Part shown: positions 16,867 to 24,104 of the stretch, one piece after another
Layout: every line of letters starts with the position of its first letter
How positions within the stretch are numbered: the stretch's first letter is position 1
Origin: an uncultured Bermanella sp.
GTDB lineage: Bacteria; Pseudomonadota; Gammaproteobacteria; Pseudomonadales; Oceanobacteraceae
Assembly: GCA_913058575.1 (NCBI GenBank)
Contig: CAJXRF010000012.1
Location: 1-64,000 of the forward strand
Direction: 5' to 3'
DNA length: 64,000 nt
Translations under genes and position numbers: made by a program
The notes under the pieces: generated by a model
What the model was told of the DNA's origin: nothing
The model's input: the letters and a program-made list of their open reading frames with translations, nothing else
The model's database searches: none

Positions 16867-18238
16867 GATATTAATTGTTGAAGATGAAAAAGTTATTCGC
16901 AGTGCCTTGCGACGTTTATTAACCCGCAACGAATACGATGTTGAAGAGGCGGCCAGCCTTACAGAGGCCAAAGAATTTGATCTGACTCAATTTGATATGG
17001 TGATCAGTGATCTGCGATTACCTGGCGGCAATGGCACCGAACTAATTGAATTAGCCGCTCCCATTCCAGTATTGATCATGACCAGTTTTGCTAGCCTTCG
17101 AAGCGCGGTAGACGCCATGAAGCTTGGAGCAGTGGATTACATTGCCAAGCCCTTTGATCACGATGAAATGCTCATTGCCGTGCAACGCATTCTAAAAGGC
17201 CGCAATTTAGAGCGACAAAACAAAGTATTAAAGCAAGAGATTGCTAAAGACTACCCCACCACCGGCATCATTGGCAGCTGTGAGCCCATGCTGAAACTCT
17301 TCAAAATGATTGGCAAGGTGAGCCCAACCGATGCCACTGTATTAATATTGGGAGAATCAGGTACGGGTAAAGAATTGGTAGCACGCTCTATTCATGAACA
17401 GAGCCATCGCAAAGATGCCCCCATGATCAGCGTTAACTGCGCCGCCATACCAGAGAACCTGATTGAGTCAGAATTATTTGGCCACGAAAAAGGCTCATTC
17501 ACCGGCGCCACCAGTGCTCGCATTGGTTTAGTAGAGGCTGCTGATGGCGGCACTTTATTTTTAGATGAAATAGGCGAATTGCCCCTTGAAGCACAAGCTC
17601 GGTTATTACGAGTATTACAAGAAAGCGAAATTCGACGGGTAGGCTCAGTACAAAGTAAAAAAGTCAATGTGCGCCTAGTGGCGGCCACACACCGTCATTT
17701 GAAGGAATTATCGCAAAAAGGCGAGTTTCGAGAAGATTTGTATTACCGCCTAAACGTTGTAGAGCTCAAGTTACCCGCTTTGAGGGACCGGGGTGACGAC
17801 GTATTAGAATTGGCTCAAAAGCTATTAGAGCGTATGTGCAATAAGCTAAACCGACCCCTTTTAAAGTTTTCTGATGAATGCACAAAGGCCATAAGCACCT
17901 ATCAATGGCCAGGGAATGTTCGTGAGCTAGAAAACGCCATAGAGCGCTCCATTATTCTCAACGACGGTGAGGATATTTGCGCTGAGTCTATGGCCATTGA
18001 TGTACAAGCCGATGGCAAGATCGCACCCTCCATGATGGCGTCCTTACAGCAAAGTGAACAAGTGGCGGAAGTGAAGCCTTCTGAGTTATCCCTAGATGAC
18101 TATTTCCAACATTTTGTACTTGAAAATGAGGATAAAATGACGGAAACCGAGTTGGCTCTTAAATTGGGGATAAGTCGAAAGAGTTTATGGGAAAGACGCC
18201 AACGATTGGGCTTCCCTCGTAAAAAAGCCACAAAATAG
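16859..18238 (+). CDS. cbrB: CbrB-type sigma-54-dependent response regulator
   Basis: A 459-residue NtrC-family activator. It has an N-terminal receiver (ILIVEDEKVIRSALRRLL, phospho-acceptor in MVISDLRLPGG, conserved Lys in YIAKPFD), a central AAA+ domain (GESGTGKELVARSIH Walker A, FLDEIGELP Walker B, WPGNVRELEN), and a C-terminal Fis-type helix-turn-helix (TETELALKLGISRKSLWERRQRLGFP). The sigma-54 contact loop reads GSFTGA instead of the usual GAFTGA. Partnered with the overlapping cbrA, it should activate the two sigma-54 promoters found immediately downstream, as CbrB does for crcZ in pseudomonads. Confidence 0.93.
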   Translation: MTKILIVEDEKVIRSALRRLLTRNEYDVEEAASLTEAKEFDLTQFDMVISDLRLPGGNGTELIELAAPIPVLIMTSFASLRSAVDAMKLGAVDYIAKPFDHDEMLIAVQRILKGRNLERQNKVLKQEIAKDYPTTGIIGSCEPMLKLFKMIGKVSPTDATVLILGESGTGKELVARSIHEQSHRKDAPMISVNCAAIPENLIESELFGHEKGSFTGATSARIGLVEAADGGTLFLDEIGELPLEAQARLLRVLQESEIRRVGSVQSKKVNVRLVAATHRHLKELSQKGEFREDLYYRLNVVELKLPALRDRGDDVLELAQKLLERMCNKLNRPLLKFSDECTKAISTYQWPGNVRELENAIERSIILNDGEDICAESMAIDVQADGKIAPSMMASLQQSEQVAEVKPSELSLDDYFQHFVLENEDKMTETELALKLGISRKSLWERRQRLGFPRKKATK

Positions 18239-18262
18239 CCACTTACTGATGCAAGCTATCTA

Positions 18263-18288
18263 CCTAGAGCAGCGCTCACTGCTCTGGG
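18263..18288 (+). terminator. hairpin after cbrB, possible terminator
   Basis: Stem CCTAGAGCAG (18263-18272) pairs with CTGCTCTGGG (18279-18288), with one U-G, around a 6-nt loop, 25 bp after the cbrB stop. No T-run follows, so termination efficiency is uncertain. Confidence 0.5.
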
Positions 18289-18346
18289 GGCCATATAATG
18301 GGGCACTTACTCATTATTGAACTAATCTTACTTCCTCGCCTCACTG

Positions 18347-18396
18347 TGTTACCTGCCACCCCACGATTCATCGTCAATGCGTCAATATAAGTAACA
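18347..18396 (+). promoter_or_regulatory. upstream activator half-sites of the first CrcZ-like RNA (putative CbrB site)
   Basis: TGTTAC (18347-18352) and its inverse GTAACA (18391-18396) are 44 bp apart start to start. GTAACA begins 79 bp before the -24 element. The same pair with the same spacing recurs 524 bp downstream at the second promoter, which supports function as an enhancer site for the sigma-54 activator encoded just upstream. Confidence 0.7.
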
Positions 18397-18437
18397 CCCG
18401 CCACTGCGGAAATCTAATCAAAGTCCTCAACAAATCA

Positions 18438-18450
18438 TAAACCATTGATT
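18438..18450 (+). promoter_or_regulatory. IHF consensus site, first CrcZ-like promoter
   Basis: TAAACCATTGATT fits the IHF consensus YAANNNNTTGATW at every defined position and lies between the activator half-sites and the -24 element, 20 bp from the latter, where IHF bends DNA in many sigma-54 promoters. The second promoter has an equally perfect site at the same distance. Confidence 0.7.
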
Positions 18451-18469
18451 TAACTGGATTTTTTATTGT

Positions 18470-18485
18470 TGGCACAAGCAATGCA
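18470..18485 (+). promoter_or_regulatory. sigma-54 promoter P1
   Basis: TGGCACAAGCAATGCA has the invariant GG and GC dinucleotides separated by exactly 10 bp and a perfect TGGCAC -24 element. Transcription is expected to start near 18496. Confidence 0.87.
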
Positions 18486-18495
18486 ATAGACATAA

Positions 18496-18680
18496 CAAGT
18501 CAGATAAATAGACACCAATAAAAATAAAAAGTTTGTTTATCCGATATTTGAGCAACTCTAATAAAAATAAAAACCGTTGCTCAAATATCTTGCCATCAAT
18601 AAAAATAATAACTGGCATCTGGAACTGATTGCTTTAAGTATCACTAAGTACCTAAAGCAATTGGTTTGATTTATTTCTCT
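18496..18680 (+). ncRNA. CrcZ-like Hfq/Crc-titrating small RNA, copy 1
   Basis: This RNA is predicted from sigma-54 promoter P1. Three hairpins each show an A-rich run in the loop. Hairpin 1 spans 18503-18541 (GATAAA/TTTATC, motif 18517-18530). Hairpin 2 spans 18543-18589 (a perfect 14-bp stem starting GATATTTGAGC, motif 18560-18573). Hairpin 3 spans 18591-18617 (TGCCA/TGGCA, motif 18598-18611). The loops read AATAAAAATAAAAA or AATAAAAATAATAA and fit the AANAANAA motif bound by Hfq/Crc. A 9-bp stem at 18628-18661 followed by T-rich sequence is the likely terminator. Location after cbrB and promoter type match crcZ of pseudomonads. The ends are estimates, and no protein-coding frame is credible. 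Confidence 0.83.
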
Positions 18681-18861
18681 GTAACTCCCCTTTTTCAATT
18701 TCTAACCAACCAAAGCCAGTTTCATGGCATTAAAAACATACCTATGGCCAATAGAATCATAAATCGCCATTTTTCAATCACTAAGAAATAGAGGTTTTGA
18801 GAGGAAGTAACTTGTCGGTAGCTGAGTTTTTAAAAAGCACTAAGCCAATGTTCGCCAAATT

Positions 18862-18920
18862 TGTTACCCATGTTACTGAATTGCCCACACAGGGGTTACA
18901 AAAGGTGGGAGCGAGTAACA
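18862..18920 (+). promoter_or_regulatory. upstream activator half-sites of the second CrcZ-like RNA (putative CbrB site)
   Basis: TGTTAC at 18862-18867 and 18871-18876, GTTACA at 18895-18900 and GTAACA at 18915-18920. The 18871/18915 pair repeats the 44-bp spacing and the 79-bp distance to the -24 element seen at P1; the extra half-sites may make P2 the stronger promoter. Confidence 0.7.
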
Positions 18921-18961
18921 AAGCTCTGACAATACCGACCAACAAAAGTTCTACATATCTA

Positions 18962-18974
18962 TAAGTTATTGATT
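18962..18974 (+). promoter_or_regulatory. IHF consensus site, second CrcZ-like promoter
   Basis: TAAGTTATTGATT is a full match to YAANNNNTTGATW, 20 bp before the -24 element, in the same phase as the site at P1. Confidence 0.7.
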
Positions 18975-18993
18975 TTAAAGGGTTTTTAAAAGT

Positions 18994-19009
18994 TGGCACA
19001 GCAAATGCT
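18994..19009 (+). promoter_or_regulatory. sigma-54 promoter P2
   Basis: TGGCACAGCAAATGCT has GG-N10-GC spacing and a perfect -24 element. Transcription is expected from about 19020. Confidence 0.87.
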
Positions 19010-19019
19010 TTATATAAAA

Positions 19020-19325
19020 TAACTAAGCGAGACTGACACAAACAAAAATAAAAAAGTCGGTTACGCACACAGCAGAAGAAATACACAAATAAAAATAAAA
19101 AAGTGTTCTTCTGAGGTGAGCCAAAATAATTAAAATAACAGGCTAAGCAGAATTCGTGTTTTGAGTGTGTAGTGACCCATTATTAAAATAACAATTAGGG
19201 CACACCAGACACTCAAAACACAATTCGACCACAACAATAATAATAAAAGTACTCGAATCCGATCCAGGGTAGCGCCCAAATAATAATAAAAAAGCTACCC
19301 TAGACATTTTCTTTCTAAAGTCTCA
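19020..19325 (+). ncRNA. CrcZ-like Hfq/Crc-titrating small RNA, copy 2
   Basis: This larger RNA of about 300 nt is predicted from sigma-54 promoter P2. Six hairpins with A-rich loops follow one another: 19027-19066 (GCG-A-GACTGAC stem), 19073-19113 (CAGAAGA/TCTTCTG plus ACAC/GTGT), 19119-19144 (AGCC/GGCT), 19150-19226 (long stem with 13 perfect pairs GTGTTTTGAGTGT plus GAATT/AATTC, apical loop rich in A), 19224-19257 (TTCGA/TCGAA, competing with the previous stem's base) and 19266-19301 (perfect AGGGTAGC/GCTACCCT). The loops carry AANAANAA-type runs such as AATAAAAATAAAAA and AATAATAATAA. Pseudomonas CrcZ likewise carries several such motifs. The 3' end is uncertain: T-rich sequence and a weak stem follow to about 19325. 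Confidence 0.83.
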
Positions 19326-19516
19326 TTAATGACAACAGCTCAGATCCTTCACCTTGTATTTGACCATTACTACTGTAAACTCCTCAGGCTCTTAACCCCT
19401 AAGAAATTCAATGCTGTAAGGTCCTATTTAACCATGGTTAATCCACTCAGCTACCGAATTGACCATACTGTTATACCAAGCCTAATTACCAGCCAACTCA
19501 GCCCTCGAATTTAACC
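19326..19516. other. spacer between the second small RNA and pcnB
   Basis: This 191-bp stretch should hold the pcnB promoter. A 61-codon open frame lies here but shows no recognisable protein or convincing ribosome-binding site. No strong hairpin or repeat is visible. Confidence 0.5.
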
Positions 19517-20914
19517 ATGTTTAAACGCCTAATCTCAAAACTCAAAAAAAACAGCCCTAACGCGCTAAATGAAGCTCAAGTTATCGAGCGCGATGATCAT
19601 ACTGTTAGCCGCAGCCAAATTAGTGAAAATGCCCTTAAGGTTTTGTACCGTTTAAATGGCGCTGGTTTTGATAGCTATCTAGTAGGTGGTGGCGTACGGG
19701 ATTTACTACTGGGCGAGTCCCCCAAAGATTTTGATGTGGTCACAGACGCAACACCTGAACAAGTTCACCGATTATTTCGCAATTCACGTTTAATTGGCCG
19801 CCGCTTTAAACTGGTGCACGTGGTATACGGGCGCGACATGATTGAAGTGGCCACCTTAAGGGGCCACCACGAAAACGCCAAAGGCAAACAACAGGCCAAG
19901 CAAAGTGAATCGGGCATGTTGTTACGTGACAACGTCTACGGCACCATAGACGAAGATGCCATCCGCCGCGACTTCACCATTAATGCCTTGTATTACGATA
20001 TTAGTGATTACTCTATTCACAGCTATGCCCAAGGCATAGATGACCTAAACAAGCGCCGCCTAGTATTAATTGGCGACCCAGCCACACGCTACCGAGAAGA
20101 CCCTGTGCGAATGTTGCGTGCGGTGCGTTTTGCGGCAAAATTAGACTTCACCATTGAGAAAAAAACAGCCCTGCCCATTAAAGAACTGGCGCCTTTATTA
20201 CGTGATATTCCAGCCGCTCGATTATTTGAAGAAGTGCTTAAAATGTTCATGGCTGGCCACGCCCATGCCACATTTGAGCTACTGGAAAAATACAACTTAT
20301 TTGCTCAGCTTTTCCCACATACACAACAGTGCATTAATGAGCAAGAAAGCTACCGCAACATGGTGGTTCATGCCTTACAGAATAGCGATGCCCGTATTGC
20401 ACAAGGCAAAAGCCTAACACCTGCATTTATTTATTCGGTATTCCTATGGCCTTGCTTACTGGAGACCGCTAAGACCTTACAGAATCAAGGGGTTCCTGCT
20501 GTTCCAGCCCTTCACCAAGCAGCAGCCGATGTCATTAGCAATCAGCAAACTCACACTACAATCCCTAAACGCTTCATGATCCCCATGCGTGAAATTTGGG
20601 ATTTACAGCGCCGCCTTGAAAGACGCCTACCAAAACAATTAGAAAGCACCATTGGCCACGCGCGTTTCCGTGCTGCCTATGACTTCTTGTTATTACGCGA
20701 GCAAAACGGTGAGCAGCTCGATAATGCAGGTGACTGGTGGACCGATTACCAAGTTCAAAACCCAGATGCCTTGTTTCAAGGCCGTGAGTCTACTCGTTTT
20801 AATTCTCGCAACCGCAATAGAAATCGTAGTCGTAATGGCAGCGGCCCTCAACGTGATGACGATGGCCCTCACCGTATTTCAAGCCCGCGCTCAAGAAAGC
20901 CTAAAAGAGATTAA
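19517..20914 (+). CDS. pcnB: poly(A) polymerase I
   Basis: A 465-residue PcnB. The nucleotidyltransferase core is clear: ISENALKVLYRLNGAGFDSYLVGGGVRDLLLG, then PKDFDVVTDATPEQVHRLFRN with the catalytic DFD pair, RRFKLVHVVYGRDMIEVATLRG, and the RDFTINALYYD segment. The C-terminal tail is very basic and rich in Arg/Asn repeats (RNRNRSRNG), typical of RNA-binding tails in this family. It adds poly(A) tails that speed RNA decay. It is distinguished from CCA-adding enzyme by length and tail. folK follows after 5 bp, a common pairing. Confidence 0.94.
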   Translation: MFKRLISKLKKNSPNALNEAQVIERDDHTVSRSQISENALKVLYRLNGAGFDSYLVGGGVRDLLLGESPKDFDVVTDATPEQVHRLFRNSRLIGRRFKLVHVVYGRDMIEVATLRGHHENAKGKQQAKQSESGMLLRDNVYGTIDEDAIRRDFTINALYYDISDYSIHSYAQGIDDLNKRRLVLIGDPATRYREDPVRMLRAVRFAAKLDFTIEKKTALPIKELAPLLRDIPAARLFEEVLKMFMAGHAHATFELLEKYNLFAQLFPHTQQCINEQESYRNMVVHALQNSDARIAQGKSLTPAFIYSVFLWPCLLETAKTLQNQGVPAVPALHQAAADVISNQQTHTTIPKRFMIPMREIWDLQRRLERRLPKQLESTIGHARFRAAYDFLLLREQNGEQLDNAGDWWTDYQVQNPDALFQGRESTRFNSRNRNRNRSRNGSGPQRDDDGPHRISSPRSRKPKRD

Positions 20915-20919
20915 TCTAC

Positions 20920-21423
20920 GTGGCTCCCTTGATCGACGTTTACATTGGTATGGGCAGTAATCTCCATGAGCCTCTTTTGCAAATTAAGGAGGCCATTGAC
21001 GAATTAAATGCCCACCCTCATTTCCACAATGTGAAAATAAGTAAGATTTATCAAAGTAAACCGATAGGCCCACAAGACCAGCCTGATTACATCAATGCAG
21101 CGGCCTATTTCCAGACCTTTTTAGGTGCACATCATGTGCTTGATGAGTTACAAGCCTTGGAACAACAGCACGGCCGATTACGTAAGCGCCATTGGGGTGA
21201 ACGTACTTTAGACCTAGATTTACTATTATATGGCAACGCTCAGATACAAACCCCAAGACTGACCGTGCCCCACCCATTTATGCTTGAGCGCAGCTTTGTA
21301 CTGTTTCCACTTAATGATTTGGCTAACGATATACACATACCTCCACAGCATTCTTTAAAAACCCAAATAGCCAATATGTCATTTGACCTTTCACCACTGG
21401 ATGAAGAAAAAAACCCTCGCTAA
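20920..21423 (+). CDS. folK: 2-amino-4-hydroxy-6-hydroxymethyldihydropteridine pyrophosphokinase
   Basis: A 167-residue HPPK starting at GTG. Landmarks are YIGMGSNLHEPL, the SKIYQSKPIGPQDQPDYINAAAYFQT block (the conserved S..Y.S.P.G...Q..F.N stretch), LEQQHGRLRKRHWGERTLDLDLLLYG (the R-x5-W-GxRxLDLD motif binding ATP and magnesium) and VPHPFMLERSFVLFPL. It pyrophosphorylates the pterin for dihydrofolate synthesis. It is co-transcribed with pcnB and followed by panB-panC, a vitamin-gene cluster common in gammaproteobacteria. Confidence 0.95.
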   Translation: MAPLIDVYIGMGSNLHEPLLQIKEAIDELNAHPHFHNVKISKIYQSKPIGPQDQPDYINAAAYFQTFLGAHHVLDELQALEQQHGRLRKRHWGERTLDLDLLLYGNAQIQTPRLTVPHPFMLERSFVLFPLNDLANDIHIPPQHSLKTQIANMSFDLSPLDEEKNPR

Positions 21424-21547
21424 TTTCACTTAAACCCCGCACTCAAAGGGGTCCTTAGCGGTAAATTTGCATTACACCTCAGTTTAATTGTCGAACACTT
21501 CACCTTTAATAGGCGCCTTTTAACCCTCAGGCTGTCAAAAATGGCAA

Positions 21548-21580
21548 TTGACTTACCCTGTCCAGATCTGGACTATACGC
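21548..21580 (+). promoter_or_regulatory. panB promoter region with 14-bp palindrome
   Basis: TTGACT (21548-21553) resembles a -35 box, and GTCCAGATCTGGAC (21560-21573) is a perfect 14-bp palindrome placed where the spacer would be; TATACG-like sequence follows. A repressor bound here would block the promoter. The -10 assignment is uncertain because the spacing is not ideal. Confidence 0.4.
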
Positions 21581-21607
21581 CCCATATTCAAGACAAGTGA
21601 GTTCTGT

Positions 21608-22405
21608 ATGAGCAAAACCACCATAAATACACTCCATCAATGTAAGCAAAATAAGCAGAAGTTCGCAGTGGTTACCGCTTACGATGCCACATTTTCACAC
21701 CTGGCAAGCAGCGCAGGCATTGAGGTGTTATTGGTGGGCGACTCCCTTGGCATGGTTTTACAAGGTGAGGACAGCACCGTGCCTGTGACCATTGAGCACA
21801 TGTGTTACCACACCCAAGCGGTGAAACAAGGTAATCAAGGGGCGCTTATTATGGCCGACTTGCCATTCATGGCTTATAGCACCCCAGAACAAGCCTTAGA
21901 TAATGCCGCGCTACTTATGCAGTCTGGTGCGCAAATGGTGAAACTAGAAGGGGGCGCTTGGTTGGTAGAAACCGTTGCCATGCTAAGCGAACGGGGCATT
22001 CCTGTGTGCAGCCATTTAGGCCTTACCCCTCAATATGTACACAAATTTGGCGGCTATAAAGTACAAGGGCGAGACGACGCCACCGCCAAACAAATGATCG
22101 CTGACGCTAAAGCAATGGAAGCGGCAGGTGCTGATGTATTACTACTAGAATGTGTTCCCAGTGATTTGGCCAAAGAATTAACGCAAAGTGTGTCTATTCC
22201 GGTTATTGGCATAGGTGCTGGTAGCGATACCGATGGCCAAGTGCTCGTTTGTTACGACATGCTTGGTATGAACCCAGGCCACATTCCAAAATTTGTTAAA
22301 AATTACATGGTGGAAGGCCGTACGATTCAGCAAGCCTTTGAAGTCTATGGCGAAGAAGTAAAGTCAGGGGCATTCCCCGCTCCAGAACATGAGTTTAAAG
22401 CATGA
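21608..22405 (+). CDS. panB: 3-methyl-2-oxobutanoate hydroxymethyltransferase
   Basis: A 265-residue PanB, the usual size. The start at 21608 ([13 protein letters not shown]) matches the family; an upstream in-frame start at 21548 would add 20 unusual residues and run through the promoter palindrome. Conserved blocks are [29 protein letters not shown] (magnesium-binding Asp), [22 protein letters not shown] and [18 protein letters not shown]. It makes ketopantoate from ketoisovalerate and methylene-tetrahydrofolate, the first step of pantothenate synthesis. Its stop overlaps panC by 4 bp. Confidence 0.96.
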   Translation: MSKTTINTLHQCKQNKQKFAVVTAYDATFSHLASSAGIEVLLVGDSLGMVLQGEDSTVPVTIEHMCYHTQAVKQGNQGALIMADLPFMAYSTPEQALDNAALLMQSGAQMVKLEGGAWLVETVAMLSERGIPVCSHLGLTPQYVHKFGGYKVQGRDDATAKQMIADAKAMEAAGADVLLLECVPSDLAKELTQSVSIPVIGIGAGSDTDGQVLVCYDMLGMNPGHIPKFVKNYMVEGRTIQQAFEVYGEEVKSGAFPAPEHEFKA

Positions 22406-23256
22406 AAGTTGTAGAGACAGTTCGCGAACTTCGCGAGCAAATTCGCTTAGCGCGCCAACAAGGTAAACGAATTGGCTTCGTACCTACCATGGGCAATCTT
22501 CATGAAGGACACATGAGCCTGATAGATGCGGCCTCTGAGCAATGTGATTTCGTGGTGGCCAGTATTTTTGTCAACCCGCTGCAGTTCAACAACCCAGACG
22601 ACCTAAGCTTGTATCCACGTACCTTTGCAGCCGATCAGCAGCACCTACAGGATCGCGACTGCAACCTTTTGTTTTTTCCAAGCGTTGATGAGGTATATCC
22701 TGCTGGTCAAGACTTGCAGGCCATTGTCAGTGTTCCAGATGTGAGCGATGGCCTATGTGGTGCCAGCCGCCCTGGGCATTTCGACGGTGTTAGCACCGTG
22801 GTGACTAAATTGTTCAACATGGTACAACCAGACGCGGCCTTCTTTGGTGAAAAAGACTACCAACAGCTAGCAGTGATTAAAAAGATGGTCACTGACTTAT
22901 GCATGCCCATTGAGATTGTACCTGTGGCTACAAAACGCGAAGAAGATGGCCTAGCCATGAGTTCACGCAACGGTTACCTAACAGCGCAGGAACGAGAAAA
23001 CGCCGTGCTCATTAGCCAAGTATTACTTCAAGTCATTGAATCATTACGCAGCGGCAATAAAGATTTTGAACAGTTATGCCAACAGGCAAAGTCGCAACTG
23101 AGCGCCCAAGGCTATGAGCCTGACTATGTTCAAATATGCCAAGCACAGAGTTTAAAGCCTGCTAGTAAAGCAGACACATCACTTGTGGTGCTAGGCGCCG
23201 CTTTCTTAGGGAAAGCACGCTTGATTGATAATTTCACGGTAGACTTGCTGTCTTAA
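22402..23256 (+). CDS. panC: pantothenate synthetase
   Basis: A 284-residue PanC. It has the ATP-binding HIGH-like motif [27 protein letters not shown], the [10 protein letters not shown] block and the KMSKS-like [12 protein letters not shown]. It condenses pantoate and beta-alanine with ATP. The ATGA overlap with panB implies translational coupling. panD, which supplies beta-alanine, lies 209 bp further on, after a dyad that may separate transcription units. Confidence 0.96.
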   Translation: MKVVETVRELREQIRLARQQGKRIGFVPTMGNLHEGHMSLIDAASEQCDFVVASIFVNPLQFNNPDDLSLYPRTFAADQQHLQDRDCNLLFFPSVDEVYPAGQDLQAIVSVPDVSDGLCGASRPGHFDGVSTVVTKLFNMVQPDAAFFGEKDYQQLAVIKKMVTDLCMPIEIVPVATKREEDGLAMSSRNGYLTAQERENAVLISQVLLQVIESLRSGNKDFEQLCQQAKSQLSAQGYEPDYVQICQAQSLKPASKADTSLVVLGAAFLGKARLIDNFTVDLLS

Positions 23257-23277
23257 GTTACCGTTTTATGGGGTCCT

Positions 23278-23302
23278 CTGACATGGTAATTTACCCAGTC
23301 AG
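23278..23302. promoter_or_regulatory. imperfect 25-bp dyad between panC and panD
   Basis: CTGAC-at-GGTAA-t-TTACC-ca-GTCAG forms two nested inverted repeats separated by a 2x2 mismatch. It lies in the 209-bp panC-panD spacer without a T-run and could be an operator for panD or a weak terminator for panBC. Confidence 0.35.
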
Positions 23303-23465
23303 GAGATCAAAATTTAGCCATTTTTATTGTAAAGTGGCGTTGAATAGCTAGGTTGATTCAGGCATACTCGCTTCGCATCGCCAAGCCAATACGTGGCTCA
23401 CCACTATTCATACTGAATGTCAATAGTGAGTTCATAGTAAGAAATACAGGTTAAAGGTTGTAACC

Positions 23466-23846
23466 ATGCAATCCATAATGCTTAAAGCAAAGTTACACCA
23501 AGCTCGTGTAACGCACGCCGTATTAGAATACGAAGGTTCATGTGCTATTGATGGCAATCTGCTAGACATGGCAGGTATCCGTGAGCACGAACAGATTCAA
23601 ATTTATAACATTGAGAACGGCCAACGTTTCACTACCTACGCCATTCGTGGTGAAGAAGGTAGCGGCATCATCTCTGTAAATGGCGCAGCTGCCCATCTTG
23701 CAGAAGTAGGCCAACGTGTGATTATTTGTGCTTATGCCAACTACTCTGAAGTTGAGCTAGCCAATTATAAGCCGCGTCTTCTTTATATAAATGCTGACAA
23801 CTCCCTTAGTCATGCATCAAACGCTATTCCTGTTCAGCTGGCTTAA
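23466..23846 (+). CDS. panD: aspartate 1-decarboxylase precursor
   Basis: A 126-residue PanD. The self-cleavage site YEGSC places Gly24-Ser25 exactly as in E. coli; Ser25 becomes the pyruvoyl cofactor. Other conserved parts are [39 protein letters not shown] and the [20 protein letters not shown] block. It produces beta-alanine for PanC. It is separated from panBC by 209 bp, so it may have its own promoter, and it ends in a clear terminator. Confidence 0.96.
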   Translation: MQSIMLKAKLHQARVTHAVLEYEGSCAIDGNLLDMAGIREHEQIQIYNIENGQRFTTYAIRGEEGSGIISVNGAAAHLAEVGQRVIICAYANYSEVELANYKPRLLYINADNSLSHASNAIPVQLA

Positions 23847-23868
23847 TACGCTTTAGCTTGAACCTTTT

Positions 23869-23894
23869 AAGCCCGATTTTCATCGGGCTTTTTT
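23869..23894 (+). terminator. rho-independent terminator after panD
   Basis: Stem AAGCCCGAT/ATCGGGCTT with a TTTC loop, followed by TTTT. Confidence 0.92.
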
Positions 23895-24104
23895 ATGCCC
23901 GCTCATAATGACTTTTTATGGCAATCTATCTAAGCCCTTCTTTATTGAAAACCCTAACCACCCCAACTTAAGCCCCTAATATTTACCCTCGTATTTCGTA
24001 ACAATTAAAATACATAAAATAACCCGATGGCCTTGATGAAATAGCCAGCTTTGACTAAACCCTAATAATAGGTAAATGGAATTCCAGTTCACCGAAGGAC
24101 TCGT

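Noticed and set aside
18781-19086. 101-codon open frame on the minus strand over the second small-RNA promoter
   Set aside because: It runs antisense through the activator sites, sigma-54 promoter and A-rich hairpins, is Cys/Phe/Leu-rich without a family, and has no ribosome-binding site of note.
18496-19325. simple AT-rich junk or microsatellite
   Set aside because: The A-rich runs fall repeatedly in the loops of well-paired stems and follow two sigma-54 promoters with identical architecture, which random AT-rich sequence would not show.
19329-19514. 61-codon open frame just before pcnB
   Set aside because: There is no recognisable protein and no convincing ribosome-binding site; it ends at the pcnB start by chance and lies in the pcnB promoter spacer.
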